64,000 nt of DNA from Hymenobacter wooponensis (GCF_004745865.1 NZ_SRKZ01000001.1:248001-312000); one strand, 5' to 3'. Counted from the first letter of the stretch, positions 16,397 through 25,060 are shown. The notes: generated from the letters alone by a model not told the origin. Translations and numbers: made by a program.

Positions 16397-17476
16397 ATGA
16401 GTCGATTTCATAAAGTAAAAATTAAGCGCATTAATAAGGAAACGCCCGACTGCGTGACGCTGTCGTTGGACGTGCCGGCAGAGCTGCGTGATACGTTTAA
16501 GTTCACCCAGGGCCAGTACCTCACGTTCAGGAGGGAGCATAACGGCGAGGAGCTACGTCGCTCCTACTCCATCTGCAGCACCCCCCTGGATGGCGAGTGG
16601 CAGGTAGCTATCAAGAAGGTGCCGGAAGGCCGCTTTTCTTCCTTAGCTGTGGAGAACCTGCGCGTAGGTGAAGAGCTGGATGTAATGCCTCCCGCAGGCC
16701 ACTTCTATACCGAGCTGCACCCCGAGCAAGCGAAGCACTACGTAGCCTTTGCAGCCGGTAGCGGCATCACGCCGGTGTTTTCCATCGTGAAAACCATCCT
16801 GCTTACAGAGCCCAAGAGCCAGGTTACACTGATTTACGGCAACCGGGGCCGTAACTCTATCATCTTCAAAGAGGCTATTGAGGCCTTGAAAAATAAGTTC
16901 TTGCGTCGCCTGAGCGTCTATCACATCCTAAGCCGCGAGCAAGGAGACACCGATCTGCTCTTCGGGCGGATTAATGAGGCCAAGACCAAGCAGTTCCTGG
17001 ATAAAATTCTGCCGGCTCAGCAGATTGATGAAGCCTTCATTTGCGGCCCCGAGGAAATGATTAACGGTGTGCGCGCGGCTCTAAGTGGCGCCGGTGTAGC
17101 TCCCGAGAAGATTCACTTCGAGATGTTTACCTCAGCGGGCGGTGCCAAGAAAGCCGCTAGCCCCGCCAAGCTGCACCCGGTGGGCGAAGACGATAAGAAA
17201 AGCCAGGTAACGGTGCAGCTAGATGGCAGCACCCGTGTACTGGAGATGTCGTACTACGGTAATACCATTCTGGACGAGCTGCTGGATATGGGCGTGGATG
17301 CACCGTATTCCTGCAAAAACGGCATGTGCAGCACCTGCCGCTGCCGCGTAACGTCTGGCACGGTAGAGATGGACGTAAACTACTCGCTTTCTGACACCGA
17401 AGTGGCGAAAGGCTACGTCCTTTCCTGCCAGGCTCGGCCCACCTCGGAGAAAGTACTCGTAGACTTTGACCAGTAG
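16397..17476 (+). CDS. paaE: Phenylacetyl-CoA epoxidase reductase subunit PaaE
   Basis: 359 residues; moves electrons from NADPH to the di-iron monooxygenase PaaABC. The FAD-binding motif RRSYSICSTP (54-63) is followed by the nucleotide-binding AAGSGITPVFSI, FICGPEEMI, and a C-terminal plant-type 2Fe-2S domain with C306, C311, C314 and C344 (SCKNGMCSTC ... SCQARP). This is the usual PaaE order (flavin, NAD, ferredoxin). Unlike E. coli, paaE here precedes paaA and is separated from it by a 163-base gap holding a REP-like element and an operator palindrome. Confidence 0.93.
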   Translation: MSRFHKVKIKRINKETPDCVTLSLDVPAELRDTFKFTQGQYLTFRREHNGEELRRSYSICSTPLDGEWQVAIKKVPEGRFSSLAVENLRVGEELDVMPPAGHFYTELHPEQAKHYVAFAAGSGITPVFSIVKTILLTEPKSQVTLIYGNRGRNSIIFKEAIEALKNKFLRRLSVYHILSREQGDTDLLFGRINEAKTKQFLDKILPAQQIDEAFICGPEEMINGVRAALSGAGVAPEKIHFEMFTSAGGAKKAASPAKLHPVGEDDKKSQVTVQLDGSTRVLEMSYYGNTILDELLDMGVDAPYSCKNGMCSTCRCRVTSGTVEMDVNYSLSDTEVAKGYVLSCQARPTSEKVLVDFDQ

Positions 17477-17485
17477 TGGCCTAGT

Positions 17486-17579
17486 GTCATTCTGAGAGAA
17501 GCAGGAATCTGAGTTACTGACCTAGAAGCTAATCCAGATCCCTCGTCCTTGGCTTGACTCGCCACATGCTCGGAATAAC
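17486..17579. repeat. REP-like element, family B
   Basis: Starts GTCATTCTGAGAGAAGCAGG and ends with the complement of GTTATTCCGAGCATGTGGCG. The right part read on the minus strand matches the left part of the element at 24890 (GAGCATGTGGCG...AAGCCA). Ends form an imperfect inverted repeat. Located between paaE and paaA. Confidence 0.6.
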
Positions 17580-17603
17580 AACCGCAATATTTTCCTTACT
17601 TTT

Positions 17604-17621
17604 AACTAACGATTGTTAGTT
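17604..17621. promoter_or_regulatory. Candidate PaaR operator upstream of paaA
   Basis: AACTAACGATTGTTAGTT is a perfect 7-bp inverted repeat with a 4-base centre, 18 bases before the paaA ATG. It matches the paaK operator at 14197-14214 in 16 of 18 positions. A weak -7-like AACCTTTG follows directly at 17622. Confidence 0.65.
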
Positions 17622-17639
17622 AACCTTTGTTAAAGAGGC

Positions 17640-18608
17640 ATGGAAACGCTAGAACTCACCCAAGAAGAACAGTTTCAGGCCCGCATTGACGCGGATGTGC
17701 GCATTGAGCCGAAGGATTGGATGCCCGATGCGTACCGCAAAACGCTGATCCGGCAGATTTCCCAGCACGCTCACTCTGAGCTCGTAGGGATGCTGCCAGA
17801 AGGCAACTGGATTACGCGCGCCCCTTCGCTGAAGCGCAAGTCTATTCTGCTTTCAAAGGTACAGGATGAAGCCGGTCACGGTCTCTACCTCTATAGCGCC
17901 GCCGAAACCCTGGGTGCCTCTCGCGACCAAATGCTGGCCGATCTGCACTCCGGTAAAGCTAAGTATTCTAGCATCTTCAATTACCCCACCCTTAGCTGGG
18001 CCGATATGGGCACGGTGGGCTGGCTGGTAGATGGTGCCGCCATTCTGAACCAGGTGCCGCTGTGCCGTACTTCCTACGGCCCTTATGCCCGTGCCATGGT
18101 GCGGGTGTGCAAGGAGGAAAGCTTCCACCAGCGCCAGGGGTTTGAGATTATGCAAACCCTTTGCGAAGGTGCCCCCGAGCAGAAAGCCATGGCCCAGGAA
18201 GCCCTAAACCGTTGGTGGTGGCCTACGCTGATGATGTTCGGCCCCAAAGATGCCGACTCGCCCAACACGGCGCAGAGCATGAACTGGCGCATCAAGCGCT
18301 TCACCAACGACGAGCTGCGCCAGAAGTTTGTGGACATGATGGTACCCCAGGCCGAGTTCCTGGGCCTGACCGTGCCCGACCCGAACCTGAAGTGGAACGA
18401 GGCCAAAAGCGGCTACGACTTCGGCGAGGTAGACTGGGAAGAATTCTGGAACGTGGTGAAGGGCAATGGCATGTGCAATAAAGACCGCCTCGGTGCCCGC
18501 GTGAAAGCGCACGAAGAAGGCGCCTGGGTACGGGAAGCCGCCCTCGCCCACGCCGCCAAACGCAAGCAGCGCACCGAGCAAGCCGAAGCTGTTCAGCAAG
18601 TGGCCTAG
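17640..18608 (+). CDS. paaA: Phenylacetyl-CoA epoxidase catalytic subunit PaaA
   Basis: 322 residues; ferritin-like di-iron subunit that inserts one oxygen atom of O2 into phenylacetyl-CoA to give the 1,2-epoxide. Two carboxylate-helix motifs with ExxH are visible: DEAGHG (E77, H80) and KEESFHQ (E160, H163). [12 protein letters not shown] and [10 protein letters not shown] are further family signatures. Works in a complex with PaaC (structural partner), PaaB and PaaE. ATG at 17640 is 18 bases after the operator palindrome. Confidence 0.95.
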   Translation: METLELTQEEQFQARIDADVRIEPKDWMPDAYRKTLIRQISQHAHSELVGMLPEGNWITRAPSLKRKSILLSKVQDEAGHGLYLYSAAETLGASRDQMLADLHSGKAKYSSIFNYPTLSWADMGTVGWLVDGAAILNQVPLCRTSYGPYARAMVRVCKEESFHQRQGFEIMQTLCEGAPEQKAMAQEALNRWWWPTLMMFGPKDADSPNTAQSMNWRIKRFTNDELRQKFVDMMVPQAEFLGLTVPDPNLKWNEAKSGYDFGEVDWEEFWNVVKGNGMCNKDRLGARVKAHEEGAWVREAALAHAAKRKQRTEQAEAVQQVA

Positions 18609-18646
18609 GCCAGTTCGCTCATCGGCGCATCAAGTATAACTAAGAA

Positions 18647-18742
18647 CGTCATGTCGAGCTTGTCGAGACATCTCGCGTGCTGACGCTAGGATTACCACTG
18701 CAACGTCAGCACGCAAGATGTCTCGACAAGTTCGACATGACG
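18647..18742. repeat. Near-perfect 39-bp inverted repeat between paaA and paaB
   Basis: Arms 18647-18685 and 18704-18742 pair over 39 bp with two mismatches, one of which is G-U compatible; the loop is 18 bases. The arm begins CGTCATGTCGAGCTTGTCGA and belongs to the GTCATG...GTCGA...CATCTC family seen at 22931 and 60965. An RNA hairpin of this length should slow or partly stop transcription or protect the upstream message. Confidence 0.8.
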
Positions 18743-18828
18743 GCTAGCCTAGCATTATACTTACGCTAGGCCACTCCCCTACTCCAACGTGAAACTCACC
18801 ATTTCACAACTTCACCATTTCACCACAC

Positions 18829-19116
18829 ATGACTCAGCACGAATGGCCTCTGTGGGAGGTATTTATCCGCAGCAAGCAGGGCCTCGATCATAAGCACGTG
18901 GGCAGCCTGCACGCCGCCGACGCGGCCATGGCCATCCAGAACGCCCGCGACGTGTACACGCGTCGGATGGAAGGTATTAGCATCTGGGTGGTAGAATCGA
19001 AGCACGTGCACGCCTCCAACCCCGACGATGCTGCCGCCTTCTTCGACCCCGCCAACGATAAAGTATACCGGCACCCTACCTTCTACGAGGTTCCAGATGC
19101 TATTAAGCACATGTAA
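18829..19116 (+). CDS. paaB: Phenylacetyl-CoA epoxidase subunit PaaB
   Basis: 95 residues, the normal PaaB length. Begins MTQHEWPLWEVFIRSKQGLDHKHVG, a classic PaaB start, followed by SLHAADAAMAIQNARDVYTRR and GISIWVV. PaaB is a small subunit needed for the epoxidase and thought to bridge PaaAC to the reductase. Unusually, a 220-base gap with a strong hairpin separates it from paaA. Confidence 0.95.
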   Translation: MTQHEWPLWEVFIRSKQGLDHKHVGSLHAADAAMAIQNARDVYTRRMEGISIWVVESKHVHASNPDDAAAFFDPANDKVYRHPTFYEVPDAIKHM

Positions 19117-19127
19117 TTCCTGAGGAT

Positions 19128-19931
19128 ATGCAAGCCACCCCATCCGAAACGCTTTCGTTGGCTACTTACCCGCCGGAGGTACGGCAGCAGTTGTTCCGCT
19201 ACGTGCTGCAGCTTGCCGATACGAGCCTGATTCTAGGCCACCGACTCTCGGAGTGGTGTGGGCACGGCCCCATTCTGGAGCAGGATCTGGCCATGGCCAA
19301 CATTGCGCTGGACTTGCTAGGTGAAACCCGCAGCCTCTACCAATATGCCGCCGAGCTGGAAGGCCAGGGCCGAACGGAGGACGACTTAGCCTTTTTGCGC
19401 CTCGCCACTGAGTACCAGAACCCACTATTAGTTGAGCAGCCCAACGGCGACTTTGCCGATACCGTAGTGCGGCAGTTCCTGTTCGACAACTTCCACTACC
19501 ACTTCCTGCAGCAGCTCCAAACTAGCCCCGACGAGCGGCTGGCGGCTATTGCGGAAAAAGCCTGGAAGGAAGCCGCCTACCACCTCAAATGGAGTTCCGA
19601 GTGGATAATCCGACTGGGTGATGGTACCGAGGAAAGCCGCCAGCGCGTGGAGAAAGCCCTCAGCAACCTGTGGCGCTACTCTGGCGAGTTGACCAACCCC
19701 ACCGCCACTGAGCAAGCTTTGCAGAGCCTCGGGCTAATACCCAATTACGCCACGCTCATTCCGGCCATGCAGGCGCACGTGGCGAAGGTATTTGAGGAAG
19801 CTACCCTTCCCCTACCCACCGAAACCTACATGCAGAAAGGTGGCAAGGAAGGGCGCCACACCGAGCACCTCGGCTATATCCTGGCCGAATTGCAGTACAT
19901 GCAACGCACCTATCCTGGTATGAAATGGTAG
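19128..19931 (+). CDS. paaC: Phenylacetyl-CoA epoxidase structural subunit PaaC
   Basis: 267 residues, ferritin-like fold without a full di-iron site; forms the core dimer with PaaA. Signature stretches are LADTSLILGHRLSEWCGHGP, LEQDLAMANIALDLLGETRSLY and EAAYHLKWSSEWIIRLGDGTEESRQR. Eleven bases after paaB and overlapping paaD by seven bases, so B-C-D are translated as one unit. Confidence 0.94.
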   Translation: MQATPSETLSLATYPPEVRQQLFRYVLQLADTSLILGHRLSEWCGHGPILEQDLAMANIALDLLGETRSLYQYAAELEGQGRTEDDLAFLRLATEYQNPLLVEQPNGDFADTVVRQFLFDNFHYHFLQQLQTSPDERLAAIAEKAWKEAAYHLKWSSEWIIRLGDGTEESRQRVEKALSNLWRYSGELTNPTATEQALQSLGLIPNYATLIPAMQAHVAKVFEEATLPLPTETYMQKGGKEGRHTEHLGYILAELQYMQRTYPGMKW

Positions 19932-20434
19932 CCGAAACACCTATGCCCACCGAAGAGCGCATCTGGCAATTGCTGGAGGAGGTATTCGACCCTGAAGTGC
20001 CCGTTTTGAGCATTCTGGATTTGGGCATTGTGCGCGGCGTGCAGGTAGCGGGCGAACAGGTGACTATCAACATCACCCCTACCTACTCCGGCTGCCCAGC
20101 CATGAATACCATTGCCACTGATATTCGGTTGCGCCTGCTAGCGGAGGGCATCACGCAGGTAACAATCAACAACCAACTTCGCCCGGCCTGGACGACTGAT
20201 TGGATGACTGCCGCCGGCCGTGAAAAGCTAGAGGCCTACGGTATTGCCGCGCCCGTTAATGGCACCTCTACCGGCCATGTGCTCAACCTCTTCGGCCAGG
20301 ATACTGCCGTGCGCTGCCCACTCTGCAAATCTGAGCATACGCACTTGGTCAGCCAGTTCGGATCCACCGCCTGCAAAGCCTCCTACCAGTGCGACGACTG
20401 CCTGGAACCTTTTGATTACTTCAAGTGCCACTAG
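19925..20434 (+). CDS. paaD: Phenylacetate pathway iron-sulfur assembly protein PaaD
   Basis: 169 residues. The N-terminal DUF59/MIP18-like domain contains DPEVPVLSILDLGIV (22-36) and the conserved Cys57 in YSGCPAM. The C-terminal zinc-ribbon-like part has C131, C134, C156 and C159 (CPLC ... CDDC), with C150 and C168 nearby. PaaD is believed to help build the iron or iron-sulfur centres of the epoxidase complex. Its ATG overlaps the paaC stop; a second in-frame ATG lies at 19943. Its stop codon is within the left arm of the following terminator. Confidence 0.93.
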   Translation: MVAETPMPTEERIWQLLEEVFDPEVPVLSILDLGIVRGVQVAGEQVTINITPTYSGCPAMNTIATDIRLRLLAEGITQVTINNQLRPAWTTDWMTAAGREKLEAYGIAAPVNGTSTGHVLNLFGQDTAVRCPLCKSEHTHLVSQFGSTACKASYQCDDCLEPFDYFKCH

Positions 20435-20490
20435 AGCTAAAAACTAGTTCCCCTCCTCATATGAAGAGGGGAACTAGTTTTTAGCTCTAG
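20431..20490 (+). terminator. Perfect 25-bp hairpin after paaD
   Basis: Arms 20431-20455 and 20466-20490 are perfectly complementary (begin CTAGAGCTAAAAACTAGTTC) around a 10-base loop. The left arm includes the paaD stop codon. The right arm carries TTTTT. Probable terminator or attenuator separating epoxidase genes from paaG. Confidence 0.75.
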
Positions 20491-20522
20491 CTCCATACTA
20501 ATTACAAATCCACCCTTTCCCA

Positions 20523-21308
20523 ATGCCTGAAACCAGCTTTCTGAACTTCTCCATCGAGGCGGGCGTCGCCACGATTACGCTTAACCGGCCCGACGTATTC
20601 AATAGTGTGAACAAGCCACTGGCACTGGCGCTGCAGCAATACCTGCGCGACTGCCAGCAAAACCCGGAGGTGCGGGCGGTGCTGCTCACGGGTACGGGCA
20701 AGGCCTTTTGCGCCGGTCAGGACTTGGCGGAAATCACGGGACCCGACAGCCCTGAAGTGGCCGAAATCGTGGAGAAGCACTACAACCCCATTGTGCAACT
20801 GATTCGGGAGTTGGATAAGCCGGTAGTAGCGGCCGTGAACGGCGTAGCGGCCGGGGCGGGTGCCAACCTGGCGCTGGCTTGTGATATTGTGGTGGCGAAG
20901 GAATCGGCTTCCTTTATTCAGGCATTCAGCAAGATTGGGTTGATTCCTGACAGCGGCGGGACCTACTTCTTGCCCCGCCTGATTGGGTTGCAGCGCGCCT
21001 CGGCTCTGATGTTCACGGGTGATAAGGTAAGCGCTCAGGAAGCCGTGCAAATGGGCATGATTTACAAGGCTTTCTCTGATGAGAGCTTTGATGCAGAAGT
21101 AACCGCGTTGGTCAGCAAACTAGCCGCGATGCCCACCAAAGGACTGGCCTACACCAAGCAGCTGCTCAACAGCACCTTCGGCAACGACCTAACTCAGCAG
21201 CTCCGTGCTGAAGCAGATTATCAGCTTCGCGCCGGCCACACCACCGACTACAAAGAAGGAGTTTCGGCCTTCCTTGAGAAACGCAAACCAACCTTCACCG
21301 GCGCATGA
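20523..21308 (+). CDS. paaG: 1,2-epoxyphenylacetyl-CoA isomerase PaaG
   Basis: 261-residue crotonase-fold enzyme that turns the ring epoxide into oxepin-CoA, and also isomerises later double bonds. The CoA-binding GKAFCAGQDLAEI is at 59-71 and the catalytic Asp at 143 lies in LIPDSGGTYFLPRL, as in E. coli PaaG; ordinary hydratases carry Glu residues instead. Overlaps paaH by four bases (ATGA), so the two are translationally coupled. Confidence 0.9.
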   Translation: MPETSFLNFSIEAGVATITLNRPDVFNSVNKPLALALQQYLRDCQQNPEVRAVLLTGTGKAFCAGQDLAEITGPDSPEVAEIVEKHYNPIVQLIRELDKPVVAAVNGVAAGAGANLALACDIVVAKESASFIQAFSKIGLIPDSGGTYFLPRLIGLQRASALMFTGDKVSAQEAVQMGMIYKAFSDESFDAEVTALVSKLAAMPTKGLAYTKQLLNSTFGNDLTQQLRAEADYQLRAGHTTDYKEGVSAFLEKRKPTFTGA

Positions 21309-22486
21309 TTATCGGAATAATCGGGAGCGGTGCCATGGGGGCCGGTATTGCCCAAGTGGTGGCTACGGCTGGCCATACCGTGCGCCTGCTCGACCAGAAT
21401 GCGGCTGCTTTGCAGCGGGCGGGCCAGTCAATTCGCACGAACCTGGATAAGTTGGCAGAGAAGGGAAAAATTACTTCGGAAGCCGTTGACTCTATCTTCG
21501 CTAAGCTGCAGCTAACGGCAGAACTGCATGCCTTCACGGATTGTGAGCTGGTAATCGAAGCCATTGTTGAGGATTTATCGGTGAAGCAGCAACTCTTCCG
21601 GGAAGTGGAGCTGGTTGTGTCGCCAGACTGCATCCTAGCCACCAATACATCCTCGCTTTCTATAGCTTCTATTGCAGCCGCTTGCCAGCAGCCCGAGCGC
21701 TTCATCGGTATTCACTTCTTCAACCCGGCACCCATTATGCAGTTGGTGGAAGTGATTCCGGCGGTGCAAACCCGACCTGGCCTAGCCGAGGAAATCCGGG
21801 ACTTAGTGCAGAGCTGGAGCAAGCTGCCCGTGCTAACCAAAGACACGCCGGGCTTCATCGTGAACCGCGTGGCACGCCCTTTTTACGGCGAGGCTATCCG
21901 GATTCTGGAGGAAGGCATTGCCGATATGGCTACCATTGACTGGGCCCTGACCGAGCTAGGCGGGTTCCGGATGGGCCCATTTACGCTTATGGATTTCATT
22001 GGGCATGATGTGAACTACCGCGTGACGGAATCGGTGTTCACCGCCTTTTTCTACGACCCGCGGTTTAAGCCTTCCTTCACGCAAAAGCGCCTATTTGAGG
22101 CCGGCTACTACGGCCGCAAGTCGGGCCGCGGCTTTTATAGCTATGCCCCTGGTGCCGTGCCACCCGAACCCACCCGCGACGAGGCCCTAGGCCAGGTAGT
22201 GTTGCACCGCATCCTGGCCATGCTCATCAATGAAGCTGTGGATGCGCTGGCCCTGAATGTGGCTTCTAAAGAAGATTTGGAACTAGCTATGACCAAGGGC
22301 GTTAACTACCCCAAAGGTCTGCTAGCCTGGGCTGACGAGCTAGGCCTGTCCACCGTACTCACCACCCTCGACGACCTCTACGCTGAGTACCACGAGGACC
22401 GCTACCGCGCTAGCCCGTTGCTGCGCCGCATGGTGCGGGCTAATCAGACCTTGTTCCAGCATGAGTCAGCCAGCAGCCACCGATAA
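21305..22486 (+). CDS. paaH: 3-hydroxyacyl-CoA dehydrogenase PaaH
   Basis: 393 residues; NAD-dependent oxidation of 3-hydroxyadipyl-CoA to 3-oxoadipyl-CoA. NAD-binding GSGAMGAGIAQ is at 7-17; VKQQLFRE, ATNTSSLSI, GIHFFNPAPIMQLVEVI and TPGFIVNRVARPFYGEAIR are typical. The C-terminal part contains both helical dimerisation segments (FRMGPFTLMDFIGHDVNY and KGVNYPKGLLAWAD), so despite being shorter than the ~475-residue E. coli protein it looks intact. Overlaps paaI by 26 bases. Confidence 0.92.
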   Translation: MIIGIIGSGAMGAGIAQVVATAGHTVRLLDQNAAALQRAGQSIRTNLDKLAEKGKITSEAVDSIFAKLQLTAELHAFTDCELVIEAIVEDLSVKQQLFREVELVVSPDCILATNTSSLSIASIAAACQQPERFIGIHFFNPAPIMQLVEVIPAVQTRPGLAEEIRDLVQSWSKLPVLTKDTPGFIVNRVARPFYGEAIRILEEGIADMATIDWALTELGGFRMGPFTLMDFIGHDVNYRVTESVFTAFFYDPRFKPSFTQKRLFEAGYYGRKSGRGFYSYAPGAVPPEPTRDEALGQVVLHRILAMLINEAVDALALNVASKEDLELAMTKGVNYPKGLLAWADELGLSTVLTTLDDLYAEYHEDRYRASPLLRRMVRANQTLFQHESASSHR

Positions 22487-22895
22487 GAGTCGGGCCGAAG
22501 CCGTGAAGGAGCTTATGCTCCAAAACGATGCATTCAGCAAACTGCTAGGCCTGCAAGTGGATGAGGTTGGCCCTGGCTATTGCCGCCTGCACTTCGTGGT
22601 GCGCCCAGATATGGTCAACGGTTTTGGGGCCTTGCACGGCGGCGTCACGTTCTCGGCGGCCGACTCGGCTTTTGCTTTTGCCTGCAACAGCCACGGCCGC
22701 CAGAGTGTGGGCCTCACCGTTACCATCGACTACCTGGAGGCCGGCAAAGCTGGCGACACCGTGACGATAGAGGCACGTGAAGAAAGTCTCAAGCACAAAA
22801 TTGGGGTCTACCAGGTGCGCGCTACCAATCAAGATGGCGTAGTACTGGCGCTGTTCAAAGGCACTGCCTACCGTACCAGCAACGAGATTTTGTAA
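22461..22895 (+). CDS. paaI: Hydroxyphenylacetyl-CoA thioesterase PaaI
   Basis: 144 residues with a hotdog fold. The motif NGFGALHGGVTFSAADSAFA (53-72) carries the active-site region of PaaI thioesterases, and TIDYLEAGKAGDTV follows. PaaI releases CoA from dead-end pathway intermediates. The gene starts inside the end of paaH. Confidence 0.92.
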   Translation: MSQPAATDKSRAEAVKELMLQNDAFSKLLGLQVDEVGPGYCRLHFVVRPDMVNGFGALHGGVTFSAADSAFAFACNSHGRQSVGLTVTIDYLEAGKAGDTVTIEAREESLKHKIGVYQVRATNQDGVVLALFKGTAYRTSNEIL

Positions 22896-22930
22896 CTCAG
22901 TCGGTGACCTAGATGATAGAAAAACTGACC

Positions 22931-23024
22931 GTCACGCTGAGCGCAGTCGAAGCATCTCTACCTCTGGCTAACTAGTAACCTAGCAACGAAGCGGTAGAGA
23001 TGCTTCGACTGCGCTCAGCATGAC
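22931..23024. repeat. REP-like hairpin, family A (paaI-paaJ gap)
   Basis: Arms 22931-22962 and 22993-23024 are complementary over 32 bp with one mismatch; loop 30 bases. The arm contains CTGAGCGCAGTCGAAGCATC, the core shared with copies at 24967, 36550, 60211 and 60965. Confidence 0.8.
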
Positions 23025-23075
23025 AGACTGATTAAGTCCTATCTATCAACCGGCCCCTAACACTTAACTATTGAA

Positions 23076-24284
23076 ATGAATCAAGCATATATAATTGACG
23101 GTATCCGGACGCCTATCGGCAACTTCGGCGGCACGCTTTCCGCGGTGCGGCCCGATGACATGGCTGCGCACGTCATTCAGGAACTACTGAAGCGTAATGC
23201 TTCCGTCGACCCTGCTGCCATTGCCGATGTGATTCTGGGGTGCGCTAATCAGGCCGGTGAGGACAACCGCAACGTGGCACGCATGGCGCTGCTGCTGGCG
23301 GGGCTGCCTACATCGGTGCCCGGCGAGACGGTGAACCGCTTGTGTGCCTCGGGCCTTTCGGCTAGCATTGGGGCGGCGCGGGCCCTCCAGAGCGGCGACG
23401 GCGACCTATTTATTTCCGGCGGTGTGGAGAGCATGACCCGTGCCCCCTACGTGATGTCAAAGCCCAGCAAAGCCTTCGGCACCGACTCGCAGATGTACGA
23501 CTCTAGCTTTGGCTGGCGCTTCATTAATGCGCGCCTGGAAGAGGCCTACGGCACCGATGCCATGGGTGAAACCGCCGAAAACTTGGTGGACCGCTACGGA
23601 ATCAGCCGCGAAGACCAGGACCAGTTTGCTTACGAATCGCACCAGCGTGCCGGCCGGGCCCGCGACTCCGGCCGCTTTGCCGAGGAAATTGTGCCTGTCT
23701 CGATTCCGCAGCGTAAAGGCGAGTTATTGCTGTTCGCCGAGGACGAGTTCATCAAGTCAAACACCACGCTGGAAGGCTTAGCGAAACTACGGCCCGCTTT
23801 CCGCAAGAACGGCGGCTCCGTAACGGCTGGCAACTCCTCGGGGCTGAATGATGGCGCGGCGGCACTGTTGCTAGCCTCGGAGGAAGGCATCAAACAGCAT
23901 GGCCTCACGCCTCGGGCCCGTATCGTGTCGATGGGTGTGGCCGGCGTAGAGCCGCGCTATATGGGCATTGGGCCGGTGCCGGCATCGCAGCAAGCCCTTA
24001 AAAAGGCGGGGCTGACACTGGATCAGATTGGTCTGATTGAGTTTAACGAAGCGTTTGCGGCTCAGACGCTGGCCTGTGCTCGTGGCCTAGGCTTGGAAGG
24101 CAACGACCCGCGCATTAACCCGAACGGCGGTGCCATTGCCCTAGGCCACCCCCTGGGCATGAGTGGGGCACGCATTCTGAACACTGCCGCGCTGGAGCTT
24201 CACAAGCAGAACAAGCGCTATGCCCTCATCACCATGTGCGTGGGCGTAGGCCAGGGGTATGCGGCCATTATCGAGAAAGTATGA
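23076..24284 (+). CDS. paaJ: 3-oxoadipyl-CoA/3-oxo-5,6-dehydrosuberyl-CoA thiolase
   Basis: 402 residues; thiolase that cleaves ring-opened C8 and C6 oxo-acyl-CoA esters to acetyl-CoA. Catalytic residues are visible: Cys90 in NRLCASGLSA, His358 in IALGHPLGMSG and Cys388 in ITMCVGVGQG. The N-terminal IIDGIRTPIGNFGG is typical of the PcaF/PaaJ branch. The stop overlaps the paaY start (ATGA). Confidence 0.92.
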   Translation: MNQAYIIDGIRTPIGNFGGTLSAVRPDDMAAHVIQELLKRNASVDPAAIADVILGCANQAGEDNRNVARMALLLAGLPTSVPGETVNRLCASGLSASIGAARALQSGDGDLFISGGVESMTRAPYVMSKPSKAFGTDSQMYDSSFGWRFINARLEEAYGTDAMGETAENLVDRYGISREDQDQFAYESHQRAGRARDSGRFAEEIVPVSIPQRKGELLLFAEDEFIKSNTTLEGLAKLRPAFRKNGGSVTAGNSSGLNDGAAALLLASEEGIKQHGLTPRARIVSMGVAGVEPRYMGIGPVPASQQALKKAGLTLDQIGLIEFNEAFAAQTLACARGLGLEGNDPRINPNGGAIALGHPLGMSGARILNTAALELHKQNKRYALITMCVGVGQGYAAIIEKV

Positions 24285-24880
24285 TTTACGCATTCAATGG
24301 CCTAGTGCCGGTCGTGCATGAGTCGGCGTTTGTGCACCCGCAGGCTACCGTGACGGGCAACGTCATCATCGGCCGCAACGTGTACATCGGGCCCGGCGCG
24401 GCCATTCGCGGCGACTGGGGCCAGATCATCATCGAGGACAACTGCAACGTGCAAGAGAACTGCACTGTGCACATGTTCCCCGGTACCACCGTGCGGCTCA
24501 AGGAAATGGCTCACATCGGCCACGGCGCCATCATTCACGGGGCTACCATTGGCCGCAACGTGCTAGTAGGTATGAATGCCGTGATTATGGACCGCGTAGA
24601 CATCGGCGACGAATGCGTGATTGGGGCCCTCAGCTTTATCAAAGCCGATGAAGTCATACCGCCCCGCAGCTTGGTAGTGGGAAATCCGCATAAAATCATC
24701 CGGCAGGTGAGCGACGAGATGGTAGCCTGGAAAACCGAAGGCACCCAAATCTACATGCAACTCCCCGCCGACTGCTACGCCACCCTCACGCCCTGCGAGC
24801 CTCTGCGCGAAGTCCCCGCCGACCGCCAGGTGCAGCAAGTGGCCTACCAAACCTGGAACGAACGGAAAGAAGGTGAATAA
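24281..24880 (+). CDS. paaY: Phenylacetate pathway hexapeptide protein PaaY
   Basis: 199 residues; left-handed beta-helix of the gamma-carbonic-anhydrase-like family, built of hexapeptide repeats (VTGNVIIGRNVYIGPGAAIRG and on to about residue 130). Metal-binding His residues are present in AHIGHGAIIHGATIGRN. PaaY proteins act as thioesterases on inhibitory CoA adducts. ATG at 24281 overlaps the paaJ stop; the frame extends 15 codons upstream inside paaJ but that part is not PaaY-like. Ends near another REP-like region. Confidence 0.9.
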   Translation: MIYAFNGLVPVVHESAFVHPQATVTGNVIIGRNVYIGPGAAIRGDWGQIIIEDNCNVQENCTVHMFPGTTVRLKEMAHIGHGAIIHGATIGRNVLVGMNAVIMDRVDIGDECVIGALSFIKADEVIPPRSLVVGNPHKIIRQVSDEMVAWKTEGTQIYMQLPADCYATLTPCEPLREVPADRQVQQVAYQTWNERKEGE

Positions 24881-24889
24881 CGCTTCCTC

Positions 24890-25060
24890 TTGAACGTCAT
24901 TGCGAGCATGTGGCGCATTAAGCCAGGAACCGAGGAACCTCGCATGTTGACGTTACAATGGTAATTGTCCTGCTGAGCGCAGTCGAAGCATCTCTATAGC
25001 TTCATTACTGCTCTAGGCCAGTTAGCTCTGGTAAAGATACTTCGGCAAGCTCAGCATGAC
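24890..25060. repeat. Composite REP-like region (families B and A)
   Basis: Left part (about 24894-24955) carries GCGAGCATGTGGCGCATTAA, matching the family B element at 17486 read on the other strand. Right part is a diverged family A hairpin: 24967-24996 (TGCTGAGCGCAGTCGAAGCA core) pairs imperfectly with 25033-25060. Fills the paaY-paaZ gap. Confidence 0.65.

Noticed and set aside
18647..18742. tRNA or structured ncRNA gene
   Set aside because: A single long hairpin without cloverleaf features; the arms match a repeat family found in other gaps.
21305..22486. Truncated PaaH
   Set aside because: Shorter than the E. coli protein, but both C-terminal helical segments are present, so it appears complete.
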